Below, in pieces: positions 32,397 to 40,878 of a DNA stretch of 64,000 nt. The translations under genes were made by a program, and so were the position numbers. Under the pieces are notes generated by a model. It was not told the DNA's origin. It saw only the letters and a program-made list of their open reading frames with translations, and made no database searches. This stretch comes from Polyangiaceae bacterium (GTDB taxonomy: Bacteria; Myxococcota_A; Polyangia; Polyangiales; Polyangiaceae), in contig JABFXY010000114.1 of the NCBI GenBank assembly GCA_013361525.1, positions 1 to 64,000 of the forward strand, given 5' to 3'. Every line of letters starts with the position of its first letter. Position 1 is the stretch's first letter.

Positions 32397-34780
32397 CGGA
32401 AGCTCCCTGCGCCGATCGCGCCGATCACGTGGAGCACCAGGAGCAACAACGCGAGCGTGAAGCTCACGATGTGAATGGGGAGGAACACGCGCAGGCCGAG
32501 CGTGATCGCTCGCTGTGCCGGAAGCGCGCGTAGCTCGACCGCGGTTCGAACGAGCTCGTCGATGCCGAGGAGTCGATCGCGCCCACGTCCGCTGAGCGCG
32601 GCGTCGATGCGCGTGCGGACGCGCCGCTCTTCCTGTTTCAGGTCGCGTCCGGACGCGACGAGCGAGAGCGGCCCGAGCAAGCTCTTCGCGTAGGGCAGGA
32701 GGATCTTCTGCGCGACGGCCTTCACGAGCTCGTCGCGACCGCTGAGGTTCTTGTAGAGCCGCGTCGAGAGCGCCGCTCGCTCCTTCGCGAAGTCCTCCGG
32801 CAGGAGCGGCGCGCGCTCGATGCGGCTCAGCGCGCGCGGGCCCGACGCGTAGATGCCGGCCATGATCAAGCCGGTGAGGCCGGCGACGTACAGCGAAAGA
32901 AGCAGCGCCGAACCCATCGACGCCGAGAGCATTCCGCCTTGCGGCGCGTGGACCATCGCGAGCCCGCTCGCCACGAGACCTACGACGAGGTGAAAGACGT
33001 ATTGCGGGCGCGTGACGCTCACTACGTTCTTGCGCTCGGCGCCGGAGGTGCCGTGGCCTTTGCGACCGCCGGCGCGCATCCACATCGTCACGAGGCGCTT
33101 CGGCACCGCGTAGCCTGCGAGCGCGAGCATCGAGGCCCCGGCTGCCCAACCCGCGCCGTAACCGACGCCGCGCCACGGCACCCAATGACCGCGCGAGCGC
33201 ATGACGGCACCGACGAGCGCGATGCCTGCGGCGCCGAGCGTCGCGCCCACGATGAGCGACCACGCCGGCCATCGTGGGGCGGCAGCCGCAGCGGCCGCGC
33301 TCGCGCCGCGCGTGCCCGCGAGCCCACGTCCGCCGCCGAGGAGCACCGCGACCTCGCCCCAGTCTCGCTGTGGATCGACACGCAGAATCGATCCCGTCGG
33401 ACAGACCTGCACGCATGCAGGGCCGCGCTCGTACGTGCGGCACAGATCACACTTGGCCGCGACGAGCTCGGCGGCGACGTTCGCGGGCTTCGGTGCGTCG
33501 GCCGGGCGCGGCGTCATTTGAATGTTGGTCCACGGGCAGGCGCGGGCGCACGCGCCGCATCCGGTGCACAGCTCTTCGCGGATGAACACCTCGCCGGATT
33601 CGTCTTTGCCGATCGCGCCGGTCGGGCAGTCGACCATACACGCGGGGTTTTCGCAGTGCTGGCAGGAGCTCGGCAAAAGCAGCGATCGCATCGCCGTAGC
33701 GCCGCTGCTCGAGCCGACGCTCGGGCCTGCGCTCGCCTCCGCGCCGGGGAGGTTTCCGACGATCTTGTCACCTTTGCGGATGAGGCGGCTCGTCCCGTAC
33801 AAGCTGCCGCACGCCCACGAGCAATGGCCGCATCGAACGCACGACTCGAGGTCGATGACGAGGAGCGACTCGGCGACCTGCACGCGGTAGAGGTCGCGAA
33901 ACACGTGTTGGGTCGCGTTCTTCGCGACGTGCTCGACGACGGCCTTTTGCCGCTCTGCGGTGCCGAGCGCGACGCGTCGCAGCCGGACGAAGAGCTCCGT
34001 GTCGCGCGCCGCCATGCTGCGCACCACACGCGAGGCGACGGTCAGCACGATCGACGGACCATTCGCGACGGCGCTCGCCGCGCGCGCGGTGCCGCTCTCG
34101 AGCTCCTCGTCACCGAAGAAGTCACCGCGCCCGAGGTATGCGCGCACGCGGATGCGCTCGTCCTCCTCGGTTTGGATTTGAACGAGCCCGTCCGCGACCA
34201 AAAAGAGCGCGACCGAAGGATCGCCTTGCCGGTAGACGACCTGCCCACGCGCGAATGTGTGGAACGTCACCGCGTCGAGGATCGACTCGAGCCCCTCTTC
34301 GTCGAGGCTCTGCGCAAGCGGTGTGCCGAGGATCGCGTCGCGCGCCGCGGCTCGCTGCAGCTTTCGCTCGAGCCGGTCCGCGAGCTCCGCGCGACCCGAG
34401 CGCACCGCCGCGCGCCGAAACAGGTGCACCGGCACCTTCGCGACGCGTGCACCGCTCGGCCCCGCGATCGCGTCGGCGTGGCTTCGACCCGTGACGGTGG
34501 CTTCTTCCCCGAACGACTCGCCGGGCGTGACGGGTCTGACCAGCACGGCCTCCGCGCCCTCGCGCCGCCGCGCGACGAGCGCGACTTCACCCTCGAGGAG
34601 CACGTAAAACGAATCGGCGCGTTCCCCCTGTTTGTAGAGCACCTTGCCCTGCGCGATCGGCATCAAGGTGCTCGCGGCCTCGATCTCGCGCTGCGCGCGT
34701 GCATCGAGCCCGCGTAAGACCGCCGCGTCGAAGAGGCTCTTGCCGCCGGCCGGGCGGCCCGCAACTTCGGGATAGGTCAC
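32393..34780 (-). CDS. Dual cNMP-binding, four-cluster iron-sulfur, di-haem-b membrane protein
   Basis: 795 residues. Two cyclic-nucleotide-binding folds come first: about 18-125 (QGKVLYKQGERADSFYVLLEGEVALV, GESFGEEA) and 150-265 (RGQVVYRQGDPSVALFLVADGLV, RGDFFGDEEL). Next is a DmsB/NrfC-like ferredoxin unit with four cysteine sets: CVRCGHCSWAC 314, CQHCENPACMVDCP 373, CTGCGACARACP 405, and CDLCRTYERGPACVQVCP 444. The C-terminal part has about five membrane helices. His597/His611 lie in one helix and His770/His784 in another, each pair spaced by 13 residues, as in di-haem b proteins. It would move electrons across the membrane under cNMP control. GTG 34780 overlaps the upstream stop (GTGA), which fixes the start. 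Confidence 0.87.
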   Translation of the reverse strand: MTYPEVAGRPAGGKSLFDAAVLRGLDARAQREIEAASTLMPIAQGKVLYKQGERADSFYVLLEGEVALVARRREGAEAVLVRPVTPGESFGEEATVTGRSHADAIAGPSGARVAKVPVHLFRRAAVRSGRAELADRLERKLQRAAARDAILGTPLAQSLDEEGLESILDAVTFHTFARGQVVYRQGDPSVALFLVADGLVQIQTEEDERIRVRAYLGRGDFFGDEELESGTARAASAVANGPSIVLTVASRVVRSMAARDTELFVRLRRVALGTAERQKAVVEHVAKNATQHVFRDLYRVQVAESLLVIDLESCVRCGHCSWACGSLYGTSRLIRKGDKIVGNLPGAEASAGPSVGSSSGATAMRSLLLPSSCQHCENPACMVDCPTGAIGKDESGEVFIREELCTGCGACARACPWTNIQMTPRPADAPKPANVAAELVAAKCDLCRTYERGPACVQVCPTGSILRVDPQRDWGEVAVLLGGGRGLAGTRGASAAAAAAAPRWPAWSLIVGATLGAAGIALVGAVMRSRGHWVPWRGVGYGAGWAAGASMLALAGYAVPKRLVTMWMRAGGRKGHGTSGAERKNVVSVTRPQYVFHLVVGLVASGLAMVHAPQGGMLSASMGSALLLSLYVAGLTGLIMAGIYASGPRALSRIERAPLLPEDFAKERAALSTRLYKNLSGRDELVKAVAQKILLPYAKSLLGPLSLVASGRDLKQEERRVRTRIDAALSGRGRDRLLGIDELVRTAVELRALPAQRAITLGLRVFLPIHIVSFTLALLLLVLHVIGAIGAGSFR

Positions 34781-37707
34781 GGCACGCCTGCCGTGCGCTC
34801 GACCTTTGCGACCTCGACGATCTCGAGGCGCTCGAGCATCGACGGGTCGACGAGCGGCCCACTGGGGCGTCTTCCGAGCCGGTTCATCGCGGCCTCGTAT
34901 TCGGCGAACGCGCGCACGAGGAACGGCGGAAACGCCCGGAAAAGCAGGCGCGCTTTGATCGAGAATGGTCCGCGCGCGCGGCCGACCTGCAAGTCGTAGG
35001 CGTAGGTGATGGGCACCTCCGGCGGCATCGATCGCGTATCGATGATCGCGTCGGGGGCTTTCGGCAGACCCCGCGTCGAGTCGAGCGCGCCGACCGGGAA
35101 GTACGTCTCGAGGAGCGCGTTGCGGCCCTGCAAGTTCGACGAGCAAGTGCCGGTGTCGGGATCGTAAACGCCGTCGTCGAAGCGATCCGCGCGGCGCCGC
35201 TCCTGGCCGGGCAGGGGCTGGCACGTGCCGTCGGCGGCGATCGTCCCGATGCACGTCACGCAACGGAGAAAACCGTTTTGGAAGTTGATGAGACCTCGCC
35301 CGACGAAGCGCGATCCGCCGAGATCCGGCGGCGGCGACCATTGCGGGTGGTCGGGGCCGTCGCGAACGTCGGCGCCGAAGAGACCCTGCGGGCGCCCCTG
35401 GTTGTCGACGAAGCTGGGGTCGGTATTGACCCGCTCGAAGATCTTGTCGCGCAGATCTTCGTCCGCTCGATCGACGCGACCGACCTCGTAGACGACGCGA
35501 CCGGTCGCGTCTTTGACCGTGAGATGAACCCAGATCTCACGCTCTTGGCTGAAGCCGGCGGGGATGCGGTGCCCTCCGCCGACGTTCTCGATCACGACCG
35601 GCACCTCGAGGCGATCACCGCGCAACCTGGGCTCGCCGAGCTGGAAGTCGAACGCGGCTTTGAGGAGCGCCTCGCGGCGTGCCTTTGCGGAGATCGGGAT
35701 CCCCGCGACGTCGAGTGACTCTTCGTCGAGCAGATCTTTCGGGTACTCGTGCGAAAGCGGCAGATCGACGCCGGTCAGGTAGTGCGTCGTGATCGACGTC
35801 GCGTTCGCCGAGCTCGAAGCGACGCGCCCCTCGGGAAACGACCCGGGCGCGCGCTTCGACCATTTCGTTCCGGGCGGGCACAAGCTGTCGCCCTCACTGG
35901 ACGCGTCCTTCTCGCACACGCCGGGGAACTCCGACATGTGACATCCCTGACAGGTTGCCGGCTCGCGGCCCTGCCGTCGCTCGATCGCCGCCCAGTCGCG
36001 CCACTCGGAGTAGGCGTTTCGCAGGCGCTTGAAGTGCTCGCCCTTCTGCTGCGCGCCGATGACGTCACTGCCGAAGAGGCGGACGTCGTGACAGCTCCCG
36101 CAGAACTCGCTCGACTTGAGGTAGCGGCGCTGCGCCTCGTCGGGCAAACGGTGCGCGAGCTGCGAGCCGTCGGGACCCACCGGCGCCTCGGAGCGTCCGA
36201 ACAAGAACGACGCCGACTGCATGTCGTAGCCGCTGTTGGCGATGCCGAAGACGCCGGTTCGGTCCTCGGGTCGCGACTCGAACACGCGCCCAGTCTGGAA
36301 CGACGTCCACGTCGGGTTGCCCTGGTATGCGGTGCGCGCCTGCGGGTTCACCGGGCCGTGCACTTGGTGGCAAAACCCGCAGCTTATCCCTTCGTTTGCG
36401 CGCTCCCCGATGAGGTCGCGCACCGGAAAGATGGAGCGAGGATCACCGCCGCCGCGACCGTTCCACGGTGGCATCGCTTGCTCTTGAACCTCGGAAGGGG
36501 CGTGGCAGTTCACGCACCAGTGCTCGCCGCCGGAGCCGCTCACCGGCAGGCCGGTCTGTCGATCGCGGCAAGCGAGCTGTGCGGTCGTTTTGCGGAGGAT
36601 ACCCGCGCCGTTCGGGCATTCGAAATCACGCCCGACCTGCTCTTGAATCAAGGACTCGAGCGCGTTGAAGAGCGGGCTCTTCACGGCGTGGCCCATCACG
36701 CTCCGGCGCCATTCCGAGGCTTGCCTCGCGTGGCAGCTCGCGCAGTCTTCCGCGGTGAGATCGCGCTCGGTGATGGGCGAGACGGTGCCGACGGTCGCCG
36801 TCGTTTTCGTCGTCTTCGCCGGCGGCTGGAGTTGGGTCACGGCGGCGGTTGCGCACGCGGCGCCGAGCGCAATCGGCAAGAGCGCCCGCACCCAAGCACG
36901 CGTCGTTCCGGAGGCGCGCGCCGCGGGTGCGACGCCCTCGGCCCGGCGCGGCTTCACCTGCTGCGGAGCTCGAGCTTCGGGGTGGTTGCGCCGCACGTAA
37001 TCTTGGCTGGGCAGCGTCGGCTGCTCCGAGATCGGCCCCGCGGCGATGGTGACGTTCGCGCGCACCGGCGCGACCGGGGGCAGGGCAGAACCACCGAGCG
37101 CGCCGGCGCCAACTCCGCCGACACCGAGACCGCCTGCATCGAGATGGAAGCGCGATAGTGCATCGGCGACCGACTCCGCGGTCTCGGGCCGCTTCGAAAC
37201 ATCCGAATGGAGAAGGCGCAGCGTAAGCGCCTGCAGCCCCGGCGGTAGACCCTCGGCAACCTCGGCCTTGAACGGAGCGGCGTCGCTCGTTCGGGCGGCG
37301 TCGAGCGCCTGGCGCAAGCCGCCTCCGCCGCCGAAGGGGTGCGACCCGGTCAGCATCTTGTAGAGCATCAAGCCGAGCACGTAGCGATTGGCGGCGTGAT
37401 CGAACGGCGCGCCGTCCACTTGTGCGGGCGGGCACCACATCGGCGAGAGCGTTCCTTCGCGCGCGTCACTCGGGACGACGATCGCGCGATCGTTCGCGAC
37501 GAGGACATTGTCCGGTCCGAGGGGGTCGACCGGCCCGCTCGCCCGCGCTTCTGCCTCGGCTAGATCGTCGGCGACGTCGAGCGCGATCGAGACGGCGCGG
37601 CGATAAGGAACGGGCCCACGCTCGGACCGCAACATCGCCTGCAACGTCGGTCGTCCGAGGCCCCCCTCGAAGAGGGCGCGATCCGCTCTCGGTCGCGCTC
37701 TTCGCAT
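34777..37707 (-). CDS. Kinase C-lobe remnant fused by one membrane helix to a pentahaem cytochrome c
   Basis: 976 residues. Residues 1-185 match only the C-lobe of a Hanks kinase: RRAVSIALDVADDLAEAEARA, then DPLGPDNVLV where HRDLKPENILL is expected, no DFG, SPMWCPPAQ for the APE region, and RYVLGLMLYKMLTGSHPF. The N-lobe with glycine loop and lysine is absent, so it cannot be an active kinase. A linker and one helix (about 273-291) follow. The periplasmic part has five haem c sites: CASCH 322, CVNCH 398, CGFCH 443, CGSCH 536, CQGCH 586. A beta-rich domain (LEVPVVIENVGGGHRIPAGF) resembles multihaem c554-like proteins. ATG 37707 overlaps the kinase stop by one base (TAATG). Confidence 0.86.
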   Translation of the reverse strand: MRRARPRADRALFEGGLGRPTLQAMLRSERGPVPYRRAVSIALDVADDLAEAEARASGPVDPLGPDNVLVANDRAIVVPSDAREGTLSPMWCPPAQVDGAPFDHAANRYVLGLMLYKMLTGSHPFGGGGGLRQALDAARTSDAAPFKAEVAEGLPPGLQALTLRLLHSDVSKRPETAESVADALSRFHLDAGGLGVGGVGAGALGGSALPPVAPVRANVTIAAGPISEQPTLPSQDYVRRNHPEARAPQQVKPRRAEGVAPAARASGTTRAWVRALLPIALGAACATAAVTQLQPPAKTTKTTATVGTVSPITERDLTAEDCASCHARQASEWRRSVMGHAVKSPLFNALESLIQEQVGRDFECPNGAGILRKTTAQLACRDRQTGLPVSGSGGEHWCVNCHAPSEVQEQAMPPWNGRGGGDPRSIFPVRDLIGERANEGISCGFCHQVHGPVNPQARTAYQGNPTWTSFQTGRVFESRPEDRTGVFGIANSGYDMQSASFLFGRSEAPVGPDGSQLAHRLPDEAQRRYLKSSEFCGSCHDVRLFGSDVIGAQQKGEHFKRLRNAYSEWRDWAAIERRQGREPATCQGCHMSEFPGVCEKDASSEGDSLCPPGTKWSKRAPGSFPEGRVASSSANATSITTHYLTGVDLPLSHEYPKDLLDEESLDVAGIPISAKARREALLKAAFDFQLGEPRLRGDRLEVPVVIENVGGGHRIPAGFSQEREIWVHLTVKDATGRVVYEVGRVDRADEDLRDKIFERVNTDPSFVDNQGRPQGLFGADVRDGPDHPQWSPPPDLGGSRFVGRGLINFQNGFLRCVTCIGTIAADGTCQPLPGQERRRADRFDDGVYDPDTGTCSSNLQGRNALLETYFPVGALDSTRGLPKAPDAIIDTRSMPPEVPITYAYDLQVGRARGPFSIKARLLFRAFPPFLVRAFAEYEAAMNRLGRRPSGPLVDPSMLERLEIVEVAKVERTAGVP

Positions 37708-39146
37708 TACTTCCTCGACTTCGACTTCGACGTGGGATTCGCGCTCGGTGCAGCCTTTTCGTCGCTGGGCGCGCTGGTCGCGCGGATCGTGTAGGCGACG
37801 ATGCCCGCGACCAGCGACAGGACGACGATGATCGCGATCGCAATCAGCTTCGGTACTTCACGGCCGGACTCGGCCTTGTCGAGGAGCGCGATCGTGTCGG
37901 CACGCTCGATCGCCGCGATCGGGTTCGCGCTCGGGCGACCATTGTTGGAGTACGGCAGCGGCCCTTCGGAAGGCTTCGTCGGCCCGGCCGGTCGCGCTGC
38001 GCTCGCTGCTTGGGCGGCGCTGTAGCGTCGAGCGCCGGAGTCGCGCGCCGGGGTCGCTGCGTGCGCGCCGACCGCGGCGATCATCGCGTCATCCGACGCT
38101 CGCTCGGTGGTCGGAGGTGAGGGGTAGCCGGCCGCTGCGGAGCCACGGCGCTCACGCGACTCCATCGCGCCGAGTGAGTCTCGTCCCGCCCGCCCGCGCG
38201 GCGACAAGGCCCCACCGCGCGCCGGACCGGACCCGAGCGACGTTCCTCCCGCGGGGATGAACGGCTCGAGCCGCGCCACGACGTCTTCCGCAAGGTAGGG
38301 TCGATCCTCCGGGGCCTTTTCGAGGAGCTGGAAGAGCAAATCCTCCACGCCCTTCGGCAACCCGCGGCGGACGTCTTCGGAGAGGCCGGGCGGCTCGGCG
38401 GTGCATTGCAGGTTCAGCAGCTGCCGCGGCGAGCTCGACACGAACGGCGGCCGCCCCTCGAGCAGCTCGAACAGGATGAGGCCGAGGCAATACAGATCCG
38501 AGCGGTGATCAATCGCGTGCGCGTCGATCTGCTCGGGGCTCATGTACTGCAGCGTCCCGACGCTCTGCGTGTTCGTCTGGTTCATCGCCTCGATGACCTT
38601 GGCGATGCCGAAATCCATCACTTTGATGGCGCCGTCGTTCAGCACCATGATGTTTTCCGGCTTCAGATCCCGGTGAATGACCGGTGGCTCTTGCCCGTGG
38701 GCGGCAGCGAGCGCGTTCGCCGCGCTCGACACCACCGCGACCGCGTCGACCCAGCCGAGGCGCCCGCGCTCGGCGATCACCTGGCGCAGCGTCCTTCCAT
38801 CGAGGAACTCGAGCACCATCACGAGCTCGCCGGCCACCTCCATGCTGGAGAGGCTCCGAACGATGTTCGGGTGCTCGACCCGCGCGAGGATCTGCATCTC
38901 GTTCAAGAACAGGCGCCGCGCGTGGTCGCTCTTCGAGAGCTCCGCGTGCAGGACCTTCAGCGCGACACGGCGCTTCGAGAGCCGCTCTTCGCCCTCGTAA
39001 ACCTTCCCCATCCCGCCTTCCCCGATGAGGCGCCGGACGAGGTACTCGCCCATCTGCTCCATGCCCGTGGTGTCCCTAGCGCCGACGGCGCGGTCAGAAT
39101 CGTCTTCCAGATCGAGAGCTACGGCTTGGCTATAGACGCGCGACAT
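37707..39146 (-). CDS. Transmembrane Ser/Thr protein kinase heading the redox operon
   Basis: About 479 residues. The kinase domain (about 35-300) is complete: LIGEGGMGKVYEG, VALKVL, HRDLKPENIMV, VMDFGIAK, and GTLQYMSPEQID. A long Ser/Pro/Ala-rich juxtamembrane region follows, with many possible phosphosites. One membrane helix (KLIAIAIIVVLSLVAGIVAYTI, about 426-448) and a 25-residue basic/Ser tail end the protein, so there is no sizeable external sensor. Starts GTG 39152, ATG 39146 and ATG 39062 are in frame; the last begins right before the kinase fold. The gene overlaps the pseudokinase-cytochrome gene by one base and is the probable first gene of the five-gene unit. Confidence 0.92.
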   Translation of the reverse strand: MSRVYSQAVALDLEDDSDRAVGARDTTGMEQMGEYLVRRLIGEGGMGKVYEGEERLSKRRVALKVLHAELSKSDHARRLFLNEMQILARVEHPNIVRSLSSMEVAGELVMVLEFLDGRTLRQVIAERGRLGWVDAVAVVSSAANALAAAHGQEPPVIHRDLKPENIMVLNDGAIKVMDFGIAKVIEAMNQTNTQSVGTLQYMSPEQIDAHAIDHRSDLYCLGLILFELLEGRPPFVSSSPRQLLNLQCTAEPPGLSEDVRRGLPKGVEDLLFQLLEKAPEDRPYLAEDVVARLEPFIPAGGTSLGSGPARGGALSPRGRAGRDSLGAMESRERRGSAAAGYPSPPTTERASDDAMIAAVGAHAATPARDSGARRYSAAQAASAARPAGPTKPSEGPLPYSNNGRPSANPIAAIERADTIALLDKAESGREVPKLIAIAIIVVLSLVAGIVAYTIRATSAPSDEKAAPSANPTSKSKSRK

Positions 39147-39337
39147 GGCCACGGGACCTGGACCCTCGTGACCGTGAGATCGAATGGCGTGACCGGATTT
39201 TTCGTAGCGACGGGGATTCTACGCGGGATTGTGGGGACGTTTCCCGTTTCTTGGCGGAGAGGCCCAAATGAAAGGCGGCGGCGATGGTCACCCACCGCCG
39301 CCGATTGCGCTGCACGCCGTTATCCGTGGACGAACGC

Positions 39338-40084
39338 TCAACCGCCCTGCGGGCATCCGAACGCGCAACCGCCGAACACCACGTCGACGCTGCTCGCGTC
39401 CGGATACACGAACGTGACGCTGTCGGCCGTCGCCATGGTGCCCGCGGGCTGACCTGCGCACACACCGTTCTCGTCGTTGCAGATGCAGGTGCCGTCGCCC
39501 GAGTCGCATCGGTCGTAGCCGTAGGCGTTGATGCGCATCTCGCCGGTCGTCGCGATTTCCTGCTGGCAGCTCGGCCCTGCGCCTTCGGTGAAGAAGCACG
39601 ACCCGGGCATCTCCGCCTGCTTCAAGGCGAGGCCGTACCAGGTCACCTCGATCGTCTCGCCGGCCGGTAGAAGTTGGCTCTCCGGCGGGCAACCTTCGCA
39701 GACGAACCCCTCCTCATCCTGCAGCTCGCCGCACGTGAACAGGCAGCTGTGGTCGTACCAAAACGCGAGCTCGTCGTTCGGGTCGATCGAGTCGAGCGAG
39801 AATTCGAGGTGCGAGCAGGACAAGGGCATGAAGATGTCGCCGGGGCTCTGGTTGATGAAGCGGATCGTTACCGGCGATCCCGGCGGCGCGTCGTCGAACG
39901 GGTCGCAAACATCGTCTCCGCCCCCGCCGCCCCCGGTCGCGTCCGTGCCGCCGGTCGGCGCGCCGCCGGTCGAGACGTCACCACCTGCGCCGCCGGCACC
40001 GCCGTCGTCGGCAGGTTCGACCGTGCTTTCACAACCAACGGCGAGCGTGAGGAGCGCAAACGAAAGAAAGGCGGTTCGGGACAT
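39338..40084 (-). CDS. Gly-tethered cysteine-rich lipoprotein
   Basis: 248 residues. Signal MSRTAFLSFALLTLAVGC with lipobox, then a tether of Gly, Thr and Asp (TGGAPTGGTDATGGGGGG). The mature domain is beta-rich with about 14 cysteines, for example FMPLSCSHLEFSL, HSCLFTCGELQDEEGFVCEGCPPESQL and FGGCAFGCPQGG. A segment VTIRFINQSPGDIFM resembles the start of a small Ig-like or C2-like beta-domain. No family recognised. Found upstream of, and on the same strand as, the redox operon, but about 190 bases separate it from the kinase start, so it is probably not part of the unit. Confidence 0.75.
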   Translation of the reverse strand: MSRTAFLSFALLTLAVGCESTVEPADDGGAGGAGGDVSTGGAPTGGTDATGGGGGGDDVCDPFDDAPPGSPVTIRFINQSPGDIFMPLSCSHLEFSLDSIDPNDELAFWYDHSCLFTCGELQDEEGFVCEGCPPESQLLPAGETIEVTWYGLALKQAEMPGSCFFTEGAGPSCQQEIATTGEMRINAYGYDRCDSGDGTCICNDENGVCAGQPAGTMATADSVTFVYPDASSVDVVFGGCAFGCPQGG

Positions 40085-40117
40085 GTCGGCCTGGCTCAGC
40101 AGCTTTTGTGCCGGCGC

Positions 40118-40858
40118 ATGTTCTTGGAACCGCACACGAAAGGGGACCTTTGCGTGGGTCACTCTGGGCCAAGAGCACACCTCGCTCCGCCGCTCGCGCC
40201 TGCGATCTTGGAGCGGCGCCGGGCCGAGGATAGAGACCCGGCCGCCTTGAACAGCGGATCGTCCATCGTCGTCCGCTTCGAAGCCCTCGAGATCGCGCGC
40301 GGGCACGACGGTCTGTTGCGCGGCAAGCCCGAGCCTGTCGTCGCGCTCGGTGTCTACACTTACGGGGAAGACGGCGCGGCGCTGGCCACCCGGCAGCTGA
40401 TTCGCGTCCGCTGTCCGCCGCGCCTTCCAGGCGCGTTCGTGCCGTCGCACACGATTCGCCTCCACGCGACGTCCCGCGTGGCCGACGAAGGGTTTCTTGT
40501 CTTCGCGATCGCGCTCGAAGAAGACGCGGGCTCGGACGTGACGAGGAGCTTCGGCGCGCTCGAGCGACCCGAGCGCTTCACCGCGTGGCGAGAGGAGGAC
40601 AGCCCGGCGCTCGCGACCTCCCTCCAGCACGTCGCAGGTCTTCGCCCGGGCGTCGCGTCGCCTGTTCGTCTTCTCCTCGACGATCAACCCGCCGACGCGA
40701 TGCGAGCCGACGAGTGGGTCGGCGCGTCTCTCGCGAGGTTCTCGCGCGGGGTACGCCACGCGTCGCACGTACGGATGTCTTTTCTGTCGGGGGACAAATA
40801 CAACGACTGGACCGCGCGACTACGCGTGTTGGTCCGAACAGGACGGCTCGACGACTGA
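40118..40858 (+). CDS. Hypothetical protein upstream of the TrmN6-like gene
   Basis: 246 residues from ATG 40118, or 203 from TTG 40247, where the sequence starts to look well ordered (SSIVVRFEALEIARGHDGLLRGKPEPVVALGVYTY). The fold looks alpha/beta to all-beta, with no signal peptide, membrane helix or cysteine cluster. The segment RLPGAFVPSHTIRLHATSR and a C-terminal WTARLRVLVRTGRLDD are notable. I do not recognise a family. The frame is open from 39674, but the upstream part overlaps the lipoprotein gene on the other strand. Its stop is 20 bases from the methyltransferase ATG, so they are probably co-transcribed. Confidence 0.6.
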   Translation: MFLEPHTKGDLCVGHSGPRAHLAPPLAPAILERRRAEDRDPAALNSGSSIVVRFEALEIARGHDGLLRGKPEPVVALGVYTYGEDGAALATRQLIRVRCPPRLPGAFVPSHTIRLHATSRVADEGFLVFAIALEEDAGSDVTRSFGALERPERFTAWREEDSPALATSLQHVAGLRPGVASPVRLLLDDQPADAMRADEWVGASLARFSRGVRHASHVRMSFLSGDKYNDWTARLRVLVRTGRLDD

Positions 40859-40878
40859 GTCGTCGCGACGCTGCGAGC

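Noticed and set aside
33443..35341. Upstream open extensions of the two redox genes beyond their chosen starts
   Set aside because: The extensions read through the preceding genes in another frame and are Arg/Pro-rich; the GTGA overlaps at 34780 and 32396 mark the real starts.
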